Source of the DNA: Jaminaea rosea
Lineage: Eukaryota > Basidiomycota > Exobasidiomycetes > Microstromatales
Length of the DNA stretch: 64,000 bases
Assembly: GCF_003144245.1 (NCBI RefSeq)
Contig: NW_020289979.1
Span: 62,001-126,000, forward strand
Reading direction: 5' to 3'
The notes below the pieces were generated by a model, which saw nothing but the letters and a program-made list of their open reading frames with translations, made no database searches and was not told the DNA's origin. Within the stretch, counting starts at the first letter, position 1, and the number at the start of each line of letters is the position of its first letter. The position numbers and the translations under genes are program-made. Of this stretch, positions 32,670 to 42,274 are shown piece after piece.

Positions 32670-33353
32670 GACTAAAGGGATCAGTGGGGGGGCGGGGGAG
32701 AGGTCTGCTGGTGCTCTGTGGTGAAGGCGAAGAGTTGGAGGAGGGGGTGGTTGTGCTTTGAGGGAGAAGAAGGGGCTCCCGTATATAAATCCTTCGCTCC
32801 CCTCCCTCTCGGCGGACCCACGTAGCCGCAATGTCTCGCCGTCCTATCTCTTCGCCGTCACCGCTCAACCCATTCGCAACGCTGCGGGCAGCAACCAGCG
32901 GCCAAAGGAAGATTTCACAGTAGCGAGCAGCAAGCGACAGTGCTAGCTCTCTGCTTGGAATGCCAATGAATTTAAGTGCGGAACACCGGGCCGCAATGTC
33001 TCTGTGTAAAGCTCCGTCATGGGTCAGGAACAAACCGAAGGCCGGCCCGACGATACAGCCGGCACCATCGCGAGGCGGTTCGCAACGCCTGGAGGAGCTG
33101 CGGATGCGGGCGAACGAAGTCGTCGACGTCATTGTACGCCGTGCTCATGAAGTCACTGGCGACAAATGGCGGCCTGTTGTCCTTACGAACGTTCCATTAG
33201 ACTCTCCGTCGCGTTCGCCGAGGCTTCCCATGGCTGCGGGCTCAAGCGTCCCCCCCAACACGTCAACGGCACCTCCCCTCGCCCTCTCACTATCCCGCAC
33301 TCGTATCCGCAAAGACTATGACGCCGACATCGCGTTTGATAGTGCGGAAGATG
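32670..33353. promoter_or_regulatory. JEN1-like promoter with candidate Mig1/CreA sites
   Basis: This 684-bp region is upstream of the JEN1-like gene (minus strand) and downstream of SYF1. GTGGGG (32684-32689) and GCGGGG (32692-32697) match the core of fungal glucose-repressor sites and sit within 30 bp of the ATG. A TATATAAAT run is at 32782-32790. No other gene is supportable here. Confidence 0.4.
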
Positions 33354-36300
33354 CTACAGTAGATCGTCGTCGTCATCATCACCGCCCACCTTCTCCTGGT
33401 TCGCGCCACCTCCGATCTCGTCCTCCCCATCATCCTCGTCCTTTTCCTCTTTCTCTTCTTCGCCCTTCTTCCCACTGCCCTGCTCCGTCTTCGCACTAAC
33501 GAACATGCCGGTAGATGCAACGCCCCCACGCTGCTGCTGCTGCTGCTGTTCAGCCTCAAGCTGCGCCATAGGATCCGCCGCCATCGATGCGGCCGTCGCC
33601 ATCTCCGTCGCCGCCCCCTTGGCAGCCTGCTGCGCCTCAGCAGAGATGTATGATAGGTCCGTGTTATACTGAGCCTGTACGCTCCTCTTCAGCCTGAGCA
33701 TATCTCTGAAAGAGTCCTCGCTGCCCGTCTCGATTTCAAAAGTGTTCCACTCCTTCCAGAAGTTCCTGTGCGTCCTTGGGTCACAGAATTGACTCGCATA
33801 CTTGTAGATCGCCCTTGCGCGGTCAATCTCGCCCAACTTGCGCTCCAATGCCGCAAAGCGGAGGCACATCTCTGCCGTCTGGCGGTCGGGAAGGACCTCG
33901 ATTGCCGACTCGTAGATGGCGCGTGTGGCGGCGAGGCCGAAAGAGGCGGCCGTTTTGGCGATGTAAAAGGAGAACATGTCGAAGCGCTGCTCGTCGCCCA
34001 CCTCGCGAGTCGCACGCTCATAGATCTTCATCGCCCGCTTAGCAAGGCCGTGCTCCTCCTCCAGAGCGCCGTACTTCAGGAACAATATCTTGGCGAACTT
34101 GGGTGGACAGCCACTCAGCGCTTGCTCAAAGAGGTCGCGGGCCCGTTCGATCTTGGAGCCGCCATAACGCTTGATGAACTTGGAAAGGTAAACATTCCAG
34201 ATTTCAAAGGCGATTGGGTACCCAAAGGACTCTACTCCACGCTCGTAAACCTTGAACGCGTCCTCGTGATAGGAGCGCTCCTCGAGGAAGGCGGCATAGT
34301 TGATGATCGTCTGAGCATTTGCGATCTTCAGCTCTAGCACGCGATCATAGACTGCCTTGGCCCCCTCAGTTGAGCCGATGGACTCTTCGAGGTCAGAGTA
34401 GAAGGTCCAGAGCTTGAGCGATTTGAAAAGACGGGACTGCGGTGGTAGTGTGTCGTCGTGGTAGCTGACGCCTTTTGTGTGTCTTGGCGGCTGCACTGAG
34501 CGGCTCATAACACGGAGAGCCGCGTCGTAGTTGCTGTGCCGCAGCTCCATCTCTGCCCAGGAGATCCAAATTTCGGCCAGATCGTCGACTCGCTTGTAGG
34601 GTACCGCTACAGCTCGCTCGAAGATTTTGCGAGCGGACTCGAGGTCCGGTATCGGAAGGTCCTCGTCCGACGGCAGGGTAATACTGGCGTCGCGGCGCAT
34701 CTGCTCGATCAGTTTGAGGCCTTCAACCCCGCCGACCTCGTAGAAGCGCGCAAAATTCAGGAAGAGCTGGTGGTGATTTGCTGTCGCTTTGCGTGGGTTG
34801 ATGGTCTCGATGGCCTTCTTGTACGTCTCGATGATCTTGTCATCCTGCTCGCCGAAGAGGGCCACTCTCTTCTCCCACTCCTGCACATCATCCGGGTTGC
34901 GTCGGAGCATGACGTCGTTGACGAGGAAGGGGCGGGCCTCCATCAGCTCCTCGAATTCCTTCATTCGCTCGTCGAGCTCCTCTTCACGCTGACCGCGGTT
35001 CTCGGAGGCATCTTCTTCGTCTCCTTCCTCGAGCTCATTCATGAGGTACGAGATGACGCCTTCCTCCGACTCTGCAAAGGCGTCAAAGATGACTGAGAAG
35101 TCGCGCACTGTCATCACTTCCCGCAAGCCCCGCTGAAATGTCTTCTTCGCAAGGTCTATCTCGCCTCGCTTGAGATGGTAGGTAGCCAAACCCACCCACA
35201 ATCTGCCCGCTTGATCGGGGAACTGTGGCATGTTGGCGAGGATGATGGAGCGGACAGGAAGCAGCGCAGAGTGGCGCGGATCCAGATCCCTCACTTCCAC
35301 GCTATGCGGTTGCGATGCTTCCTCTTCGTCTTCATCCATACCGGTCTCCTCTGGGTATCGTTCAACGAGGTCGACCCAATCATTGAACAGCTGATAGGGC
35401 GATTTGCCCTCATTGGATGTGTAATCGCCTTTTCCTGCCTCGAGAGCCAGGCGCAGAAGGAGCTTGGCAGCCTCCAATATGCGAGGAGCGGGCGGCGCTG
35501 ATTCGCTCTCCTCGTCTTCGTCTCCGCTTTCCGGTCGCAGCAGCAGCTTGGCGTAACGTTCCGTCAAGCTTGAATCGACGGCAAGGTATCGTCGCCAGAC
35601 GCGAAGGCCCGTCTCGCCGCCGACCTGTTCAGCCCAGCGCAAGTAAAGTTTCCATACTCGCAGATGTAGAGAAGGAGGCAGCAAGCGCAGCGACCGATCG
35701 AATGTCCTTCTTGCGTGGGTGAGGGAGAGGGGAGCAGGGCAGAGTGGGTGGAGAAAGAGGGAAAGGTAAAAGAGGTGGAGCCGAGGCATTGAAGGCATAC
35801 ACTGCAGCGAGCGCTCGCAGGCCCCGACAAGGGCCGTCCACTCTTTGTAGCCTACAAGGCCGTCCAAGGCGCCGCCTTGCTTCCACTGCCATTGCCATTC
35901 GTCGTCACTGTCCTCTTCGAGGAGACCAGGGCCGACGTCCAGGTTGCGCTTGGATGACTGATTGATGCGCTTATGTAGGGCATCGAGACCGCCGCGAGGT
36001 TCTCCCAAGATGTATCTTGCCCGCGCGTAGAGATAGTTACGGTGGAGGGCGTAGCTGTTTGGGAACCTTGCCAATGCCCGCTCGTAGATGCTGACAATTC
36101 TGCGCAGAGCGGTACGATTGTCGCTGCTGGCGAGTGGACCCAGAAGTGTAGCCTCGATGGGACTGAAACGTACGTCGGGTGGCGCACGCTTTCGATAGTT
36201 TGCCGTCTCAATGTGGTCGATGTATGCACGCCATGCTCGAAGTGAGTCTTGGTTGAGGAGCAGATCCTCCTCGAGAGCAATGTCCGACGATGGGACGAGG

Positions 36301-36446
36301 CTGGCATCCGTCGATGGGCTAGGGATTGGCCAAGTCAGGGGCAGCTGGCTGACGACATCTGCAAGAGGCGACCGCGACGGGCCTGGAACGGCCTCGTCTG
36401 CCATGGCCGCTGGGATGGGATTCGTTGATTGGAAGTCAAGATTCAT
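33354..36446 (-). CDS. SYF1: SYF1/XAB2 pre-mRNA splicing factor (HAT repeats)
   Basis: This is a component of the Prp19/NTC complex of the spliceosome. It is a single exon, with about 1030 residues from the ATG at 36446 (MNLDFQS); an ATG at 36404 is an alternative and an in-frame upstream start at 36551 is less likely. Half-a-TPR (HAT) repeats run through the protein, for example LRRIVSIYERALARFPNSY, AKAVYDRVLELKIANAQTII and NYAAFLEERSYHEDAFKVYE. The C-terminal quarter has a short polyglutamine run from a GCT repeat (about 33530-33550) and ends in acidic residues, as in other Syf1 proteins. It shares a 167-bp divergent promoter with the GEA-type gene. Confidence 0.92.
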   Translation of the reverse strand: MNLDFQSTNPIPAAMADEAVPGPSRSPLADVVSQLPLTWPIPSPSTDASLVPSSDIALEEDLLLNQDSLRAWRAYIDHIETANYRKRAPPDVRFSPIEATLLGPLASSDNRTALRRIVSIYERALARFPNSYALHRNYLYARARYILGEPRGGLDALHKRINQSSKRNLDVGPGLLEEDSDDEWQWQWKQGGALDGLVGYKEWTALVGACERSLQCMPSMPRLHLFYLSLFLHPLCPAPLSLTHARRTFDRSLRLLPPSLHLRVWKLYLRWAEQVGGETGLRVWRRYLAVDSSLTERYAKLLLRPESGDEDEESESAPPAPRILEAAKLLLRLALEAGKGDYTSNEGKSPYQLFNDWVDLVERYPEETGMDEDEEEASQPHSVEVRDLDPRHSALLPVRSIILANMPQFPDQAGRLWVGLATYHLKRGEIDLAKKTFQRGLREVMTVRDFSVIFDAFAESEEGVISYLMNELEEGDEEDASENRGQREEELDERMKEFEELMEARPFLVNDVMLRRNPDDVQEWEKRVALFGEQDDKIIETYKKAIETINPRKATANHHQLFLNFARFYEVGGVEGLKLIEQMRRDASITLPSDEDLPIPDLESARKIFERAVAVPYKRVDDLAEIWISWAEMELRHSNYDAALRVMSRSVQPPRHTKGVSYHDDTLPPQSRLFKSLKLWTFYSDLEESIGSTEGAKAVYDRVLELKIANAQTIINYAAFLEERSYHEDAFKVYERGVESFGYPIAFEIWNVYLSKFIKRYGGSKIERARDLFEQALSGCPPKFAKILFLKYGALEEEHGLAKRAMKIYERATREVGDEQRFDMFSFYIAKTAASFGLAATRAIYESAIEVLPDRQTAEMCLRFAALERKLGEIDRARAIYKYASQFCDPRTHRNFWKEWNTFEIETGSEDSFRDMLRLKRSVQAQYNTDLSYISAEAQQAAKGAATEMATAASMAADPMAQLEAEQQQQQQRGGVASTGMFVSAKTEQGSGKKGEEEKEEKDEDDGEDEIGGGANQEKVGGDDDDDDLL

Positions 36447-36613
36447 TCCGGCTTCCTCATCGCGATTGTCTTCCAGGTTGACTGGGTGCCTCTTCCGTGC
36501 CTCTTCCACGTGGCGTGCACAGGCCACACACGCCCGCACGCTTGCAAGCACACGAAAGCAACAGGCAGGCAGGCGTCTCGAGGTCTTCTTTGGATTCCAT
36601 CACTTCCACTTGA
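36447..36613. promoter_or_regulatory. 167-bp bidirectional promoter, SYF1 and GEA-type gene
   Basis: The start codons of two long, divergent, intronless housekeeping genes are only 167 bp apart. The gap widens to about 220 bp if the later start codons are used. No TATA box is evident. Confidence 0.6.
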
Positions 36614-39600
36614 ATGCCAGCGACAATGGCCCACACTCATGGCCATCGTGAAGGCAGAGGCCATGGCATGATTCACGAGCACTCGCACCTCATACACAGC
36701 GAGATTTTGTCCGTGACCTCATCCATTCGAAAGTACACGAGGCTGAATGCCTCGTCGTCATCATCGGCATTCACTTTTGCATCGTCCTCCAATGCAGCCT
36801 CTTCCTCCTCGTCTTCTTCATCATCCCAGCATCAATACGTACCTCTGGGCTCCCACTCGGCATCTCTTACCGGCGCAGCGCTCGTCCATGCTCGCCGCAA
36901 GTTGGCCTCCTTTGGTGCAGACCACAGCATTTCAGCACCAGCAGACGATGGTGCTGCAGAGAGCGGGTTGCGATCTGCTCAGTCGGCCCTCTTTGCGAGA
37001 TCCAAGGATTCGCAGCAGCTCACAACCGCCGACGACAATTCTGGGCCTCGACTAGAACCGACTGCACTCCTTCACGCCTTTACAGTACTGAGAGCGCAGC
37101 TCAGGGAGCATCCCGACCTCGGCACCTTCCCTCTTCCCCTTCTCCTCGCGCCCTTTCTTCACGTCATCCTCTCCCCAAGAGTGTCAGCTCCAGTAACATC
37201 GGCTGCCCTCCAGTCGATCAATCGCCTCCTTGTCTACCAAGTTGTGCCCCTTCCAACATCGCTCAACTCTCGCTCTGAGTCACCTCCTGGCCTCCGACTT
37301 GCAGTTATCGACCTCGCTCGAGCCATCTCGCACTGCCGCTTCGAGCCTTCTGAGCCATCAGTCGATGAGCTTGTCCTCTTGCGTATCTTGGCAGTCATGA
37401 AGGAGCTCGTTTGCGGCACGAAGCAGGTCGACGACGAAGGCCAAGGGCTGACGCTGGCAGACTTTTTGCCAGACGAGAGCATCTGCGAGATGATGGAGAC
37501 GGCACTCAGCATGTGCTGTCAGACGAGGCTAAGCGATTTGCTACGCAAGACTGCTGAGCAGAATCTGTTACCAATGGTCAGGCATCTCTGCTCTCGCCTG
37601 CCACTCATCCCTCTAAGCGCGGACCAAGCCTACGATGGCGAAGGAGAGCATACACCAGATCACTCTTCCCTAGCCGCCGACGATGTCGAATCGACCGTAG
37701 ACGCCGACGAAAAGAAGCTGCGACGGATGACTATGCCCGATCCTCGAGGCTTGCAAGTCAACCCAGCCGACGTTGATGTCGACGCTCAAGCGCAAGCCCT
37801 CAGCGTCAGCACTACACAACAGGAGGAAGCCCCCGAAGCGCAAGAAGAGGAGACAGTAGTCGCTCCGGTGGTGGGGTCTGAGATTGCTCCGTTCTCACTG
37901 CCAGCCATCAAAGAAGTTCTGCGAGTCATCATCTCTCTCCTCGACCCGCATGTAACCTCTCACACCGACTCGATGCGACTCCTTGGCCTCAACCTCCTCA
38001 CGGCTGCGTTCGAGACGTCCAGCGCGCACATCGCCCGCTTCCCTTCGTTGCGAGCGCTCATCCAAGACACAGCCTGCAAATACCTCCTGCAACTAGCTCG
38101 GAGCGAGAGCTTCGCCATCAGCAGCTACGCTATCCGCTGCATCTGCACCATGTTCGAGGGGATGAAGTCAGACCTCAAGCTTCAGTACGAGCTGCTGTTG
38201 ACCTTCTTCATCGATCGTCTTTCGCCGACTTTTCCCATGAGCCAAGAGCCGTGGAACGAGAGCCGCGTGGCCACTGCGGTGCCCGGACGGTTGACGAGCG
38301 CCGGGGGTGCAAGGGACAGCTCAGACAGCTCGCGCAGAGGTAGCTCTTCGGATGGCACGGCACCTCCACCTGCCCCACCGCCGCCACCCATGCCCCGCTC
38401 AAGCGACAAGGCACCTGCTCAAGGTGACGTCCGCGACTTGACACTGGAGGCGCTCGCTCTTCTCCTCGGCGTCTACAAGCCGATGGGCGCCATGAGCGAC
38501 GACCCATTGCTAGAGCTCTTCCTCAACTTTGACTGCGATGTTGACTGCGAAGACCTTTACTCCAAGACGATCGGGTTCCTCTGTCGAGCCGTCTTTGCAG
38601 CGCCGCCTGGGGCTCCGCCAGGTGCACCTCCTTCTCAGGATGGTCTGCAAGTCTTCGCTCTCGACGTCGTCCTCGGCTTCGTCGAGAGGCTCGCTGCGAG
38701 ACAGGAGCAGCCGACGGTGACGCGCTGGCCCGAAGACTTTCCGCCGCAAGAAAGCCTCAAGGAGTCGCGCGGCCGCAAAGACGCTCTGCTTGAAGGCGCT
38801 CGGCGCTTTAACCAGAAGCCAAAGGACGGCCTCGCCTACTTTGAGCAGCAAGGCTTTATCTCAATGAAGGATGGCTCACGCGACCACTCCATCGCCAAGT
38901 TCCTCATGGATTGTCCCCGCCTCGACAAGAAGCTTCTTGGCGACTACCTCTCGCGCCCGGGCAACGAAGGCGTCCTTGATTCGTTCCTGCGCCTGTTCGA
39001 CTTCCAGGACAAACCTCTCTCCGAAGCCATGCGCGAGATGCTTGAGTCGTTCCGTCTTCCCGGCGAGTCGCAGCAAATTGCTCGGATCACAGAGACCTTC
39101 TCCAAGGTCTATTTTGCCGTTGCGCCCCGCGAGGTCATCAAGAGCGAGGACGCCATCTACGTGCTGGCGTACTCGGTCATCATGCTCAATACGGACCTGC
39201 ACAATGCTCAAAACAAGCGCAAGATGAAGGTAGAGGACTATCGCCGCAATCTGCGCGGTGTCAATGACGGCTCAGACTTTGATCCCGAGTACCTGGGAAG
39301 CATCTACGAAAATATCCGTAAGCGCGAGATTGTCATGCCTGAGGAGCATGTTGGGCAGCTGGGCTTCGACTATGCGTGGAAAGAGCTTCTGCGTAAATCA
39401 AGAAACAGCACGCGACTCTCCTGCCCGCGTACGGCGGACTTTGACCGAGACATGTTCGTCAGCAGCTGGAAGCCGCTTGTCGCCTGCATTGCACACGCTT
39501 TCTCAACTTTCAGGGACGAGCACTTACTGGAGCGAGCTATAGCCGGCTTCAGGCAGTGCGCCATCCTAGCGAGCAAGTGGGGCATGGACGAGGTGTTCGA

Positions 39601-41821
39601 CTTCATGATTGAAGGGCTAGCCCGCAGCACCGGTCTACTGGAGCCGAGCGCATCTGCACCTTTGGTCCCGCCCAACAATGCCAGCATCGAGGTCGACGGA
39701 TCCAAGGTGTCCGTCTCGCCGCTCAGTGTCCGCTTCGGCATGGACTTCAAGGGTCAGCTGGCAGCCGTAGTCCTCTTCACCATTGCGAATGGAAACGGCG
39801 AGGCTATGCGTGATGGATGGATGCCCGTCTTCGAGATCTTCAAAAACCTCTTTGCCGCCGGACTACTGGGTGAAGATCTCGCACAGATGCTCGACGTCAC
39901 GGGCGAAGTAGACTTGGATGGCAGCAAGACGCCGACGGCTACCCCGCGTGTCCCAATTCCATTCAAGCCAAAGAAGACGCCTGGCGTCCCGCAGCCCGAT
40001 CCACGAGCGCAGGGTGGTGGGCTCTTCAGCACCCTCAGCTCATATCTGTTGTCGCCCTACTCGAATGCGGCCGATCCAGTGGCGCCTGAGGTCACGCCTG
40101 ACGACGTGGAATCGTCTCTGTGCACCGCAGACTGTGTGGCCTCGTGCCGCCTCGACGAACTCTACGCGCAGCTTCTCAACCTCAAGTCGCGGGGGAGTGT
40201 GCTTTCTGCTGTGCGAGCGCTGCGTCAACTCGCCGATCGCCTCACCCTCGGCCAGTTGGCAGCTGCTGCCGCAAATCAGCAACAGGAAGGGGTGCGACCA
40301 GGCACACCCAACCAGCAGCAGGGAGCCCCCGCTGCCAATTCGCGAGGCGTGCACCAGCTTCCCTACGATCCGCGCATCGTCTTTGTCCTCGAACTCCTCA
40401 CCAACATTACCTGCTCGGCACCCTCTGCCTTCATTAGTGAGGCATCCACCGAAGCGATTGCGCATCTCTCCAGCCTGCTGCAGAGCCCCAAGAACTTCCA
40501 TCCCGCTCTACTAGAGCGCGCCGTCGTCTGCCTGCTCCGACTCGTCGACGTGGCTTCTGGCGCCGACCCTGCCTCAGCCTCCGCGGCGATTGAGCTCCTC
40601 CGCTCCCTCCCGTCGGACGTGCGCCCAGCGCTGAGCCCCTCGATCATTGGCGGACTGCGGCACATCCTCTCTAAACCCCGCGATCGCCCCCTGACGGCGC
40701 AGTGGGATCCTCTCCTCTCCCTCGTCACCGATTCGATCACCACCCGCACTTCCAAGTCCATCGATCTGGCCTACTCCCTGATTTCTACCGTGTCCACGCT
40801 CCATCTCTCAAGTAACAATTTCGTCAGCACGATCCAGCTGCTGCGCGATGTCGCTCAAGCGGCGGACCCCGAGCCGATGCTACGGGACGTTCACAAGCGC
40901 GAGAAGCAGGGGTATCGTCTCACGCTCACGGAGAAGAAGGAGCTCACAGAGTACGTGGAAACATGTCGCGCAAGAGGGCCTATGGCCATTGCGCGTCTCG
41001 AGGCAGCCAAGGGCAGTGCGGCTGCTATTGTGGCTCACAATGAGAAGGCGTGGTCGCAGTGCTGGTTGACTCTCACATCGGCGCTGGTTTCGCAGTGCAT
41101 CAATGCGCACAAGGGCACACGGCAGGCTGCCCTTACAAGCTTGCAGAGAGTCCTCTTCTCATCGGAACTGAACCCTTCCACCTCCCCACCAAGTGGACTG
41201 AGGCAACTCTTCCTCACCACTTTTTTCCCCGTCCTCGACCAGCTCGCCGACGATCCCGGCAAGCAGGGTGGCCTCTTCTCTCGCGAGCAAGACCCTTCAG
41301 CCCCCGGCGGTCTCTACGAGACACGCGTGCGCAGCTGTGGCTTGCTTTGTCGCTTCTTCCTGCACTGCATCTCCGCAGGGTCGCTCAACGAGCGCTTGCC
41401 GGCAGCCGAGCTGCAGGACCTTTGGTTGCAGGTGCTCGACCTTATGGAGAGGTTCTATCGCGGGTCGACGGGAACTGGTCAGGGCAAGGGCGGAGGAGAA
41501 GGAGCGGGAGGAATGGCAGAAGCCGTCCCCGAGAACGTCAAGAACGTTCTCTTGGTGCTGAACGCCTCGGGTGTGCTTGTGCCACCAGGCAAGCCGGACA
41601 CGCGATCTCCGGATCAGGCGGCGTTCTGGGCTGTAACTTTCGACCGGCTGGACGCTTTCTTACCAGGGTTGAAGGACGAGATCTTCCCTGCGCCGACGGC
41701 GGCGGTGGAGAAGAGCGAGGAGAGCATTCAAGTGAACGGTGCAGAGGAAGTACAGGAGTCAAAGGCAGAAGTTGGTCAGCCAGCTGCAGACGAGGTAGTG
41801 TCATCGGAGAGGATAGCCTGA
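36614..41821 (+). CDS. GEA1/GEA2-GBF1 type ARF guanine-nucleotide exchange factor
   Basis: This is a large Sec7-domain exchange factor that activates Arf at the early Golgi. It is a single exon of 1735 codons. The N-terminal DCB region starts SEILSVTSSIRKYTRLN, and the HUS box FLNFDCDVDCEDLY lies near residue 640. The Sec7 domain spans about 720-910, with the catalytic-glutamate loop ESFRLPGESQQI near 810. HDS regions follow. Ser-rich inserts near 45-75 and 580-600 are not conserved. In the Sec7 domain Tyr853, Ser854, Asp861 and Met871 form the combination known to confer brefeldin A sensitivity. FNQKPKDG before Sec7 favours the GEA/GBF1 group over SEC7/BIG. Later in-frame ATGs at 36626 and 36671 are possible starts. 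Confidence 0.9.
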   Translation: MPATMAHTHGHREGRGHGMIHEHSHLIHSEILSVTSSIRKYTRLNASSSSSAFTFASSSNAASSSSSSSSSQHQYVPLGSHSASLTGAALVHARRKLASFGADHSISAPADDGAAESGLRSAQSALFARSKDSQQLTTADDNSGPRLEPTALLHAFTVLRAQLREHPDLGTFPLPLLLAPFLHVILSPRVSAPVTSAALQSINRLLVYQVVPLPTSLNSRSESPPGLRLAVIDLARAISHCRFEPSEPSVDELVLLRILAVMKELVCGTKQVDDEGQGLTLADFLPDESICEMMETALSMCCQTRLSDLLRKTAEQNLLPMVRHLCSRLPLIPLSADQAYDGEGEHTPDHSSLAADDVESTVDADEKKLRRMTMPDPRGLQVNPADVDVDAQAQALSVSTTQQEEAPEAQEEETVVAPVVGSEIAPFSLPAIKEVLRVIISLLDPHVTSHTDSMRLLGLNLLTAAFETSSAHIARFPSLRALIQDTACKYLLQLARSESFAISSYAIRCICTMFEGMKSDLKLQYELLLTFFIDRLSPTFPMSQEPWNESRVATAVPGRLTSAGGARDSSDSSRRGSSSDGTAPPPAPPPPPMPRSSDKAPAQGDVRDLTLEALALLLGVYKPMGAMSDDPLLELFLNFDCDVDCEDLYSKTIGFLCRAVFAAPPGAPPGAPPSQDGLQVFALDVVLGFVERLAARQEQPTVTRWPEDFPPQESLKESRGRKDALLEGARRFNQKPKDGLAYFEQQGFISMKDGSRDHSIAKFLMDCPRLDKKLLGDYLSRPGNEGVLDSFLRLFDFQDKPLSEAMREMLESFRLPGESQQIARITETFSKVYFAVAPREVIKSEDAIYVLAYSVIMLNTDLHNAQNKRKMKVEDYRRNLRGVNDGSDFDPEYLGSIYENIRKREIVMPEEHVGQLGFDYAWKELLRKSRNSTRLSCPRTADFDRDMFVSSWKPLVACIAHAFSTFRDEHLLERAIAGFRQCAILASKWGMDEVFDFMIEGLARSTGLLEPSASAPLVPPNNASIEVDGSKVSVSPLSVRFGMDFKGQLAAVVLFTIANGNGEAMRDGWMPVFEIFKNLFAAGLLGEDLAQMLDVTGEVDLDGSKTPTATPRVPIPFKPKKTPGVPQPDPRAQGGGLFSTLSSYLLSPYSNAADPVAPEVTPDDVESSLCTADCVASCRLDELYAQLLNLKSRGSVLSAVRALRQLADRLTLGQLAAAAANQQQEGVRPGTPNQQQGAPAANSRGVHQLPYDPRIVFVLELLTNITCSAPSAFISEASTEAIAHLSSLLQSPKNFHPALLERAVVCLLRLVDVASGADPASASAAIELLRSLPSDVRPALSPSIIGGLRHILSKPRDRPLTAQWDPLLSLVTDSITTRTSKSIDLAYSLISTVSTLHLSSNNFVSTIQLLRDVAQAADPEPMLRDVHKREKQGYRLTLTEKKELTEYVETCRARGPMAIARLEAAKGSAAAIVAHNEKAWSQCWLTLTSALVSQCINAHKGTRQAALTSLQRVLFSSELNPSTSPPSGLRQLFLTTFFPVLDQLADDPGKQGGLFSREQDPSAPGGLYETRVRSCGLLCRFFLHCISAGSLNERLPAAELQDLWLQVLDLMERFYRGSTGTGQGKGGGEGAGGMAEAVPENVKNVLLVLNASGVLVPPGKPDTRSPDQAAFWAVTFDRLDAFLPGLKDEIFPAPTAAVEKSEESIQVNGAEEVQESKAEVGQPAADEVVSSERIA

Positions 41822-42274
41822 CCCTACGCGTGCGGTGAGCGAGAATAATTGCATGAAAGCTCCACTTGCATGGCACTCGTGCGACGAGAGTGAGGTGGCA
41901 TTGTTTACGCGGTGACAGACATGGCGAGCTCTCGAATGACTGCAGCGCTGCGAGAAGCGGGGGCTGCTTGAGTGGAAAAGAGTGGCTTGGCGGCAAATGT
42001 CAACACAACGAAATCACCTCGTTTGCATCGCAATCGGCGCTTCATGACAGTGAGGGAGCGCTGCGCTGGCATCGACGAAACTCTCTGATGTGACCGATCG
42101 AACGTGGACTCGCGATGTTGGAGATGTGTGCCAGCGGCGCGAGACAGGCGCTTTCGGTCGACTGGGGAGAAGGTGATACGTGCCACGCTTAAGCCCAATT
42201 GAGGTCTTCGGCCCGCTGAATGGAGCTTGGCGAAAATGTCATGGCGTGCAAGACCTTGCAGCTTGCTCGCTTGC
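41822..42274. other. intergenic between convergent genes
   Basis: These are 3' flanks of the GEA-type gene and of the orphan gene. No supportable feature is seen. Confidence 0.5.
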
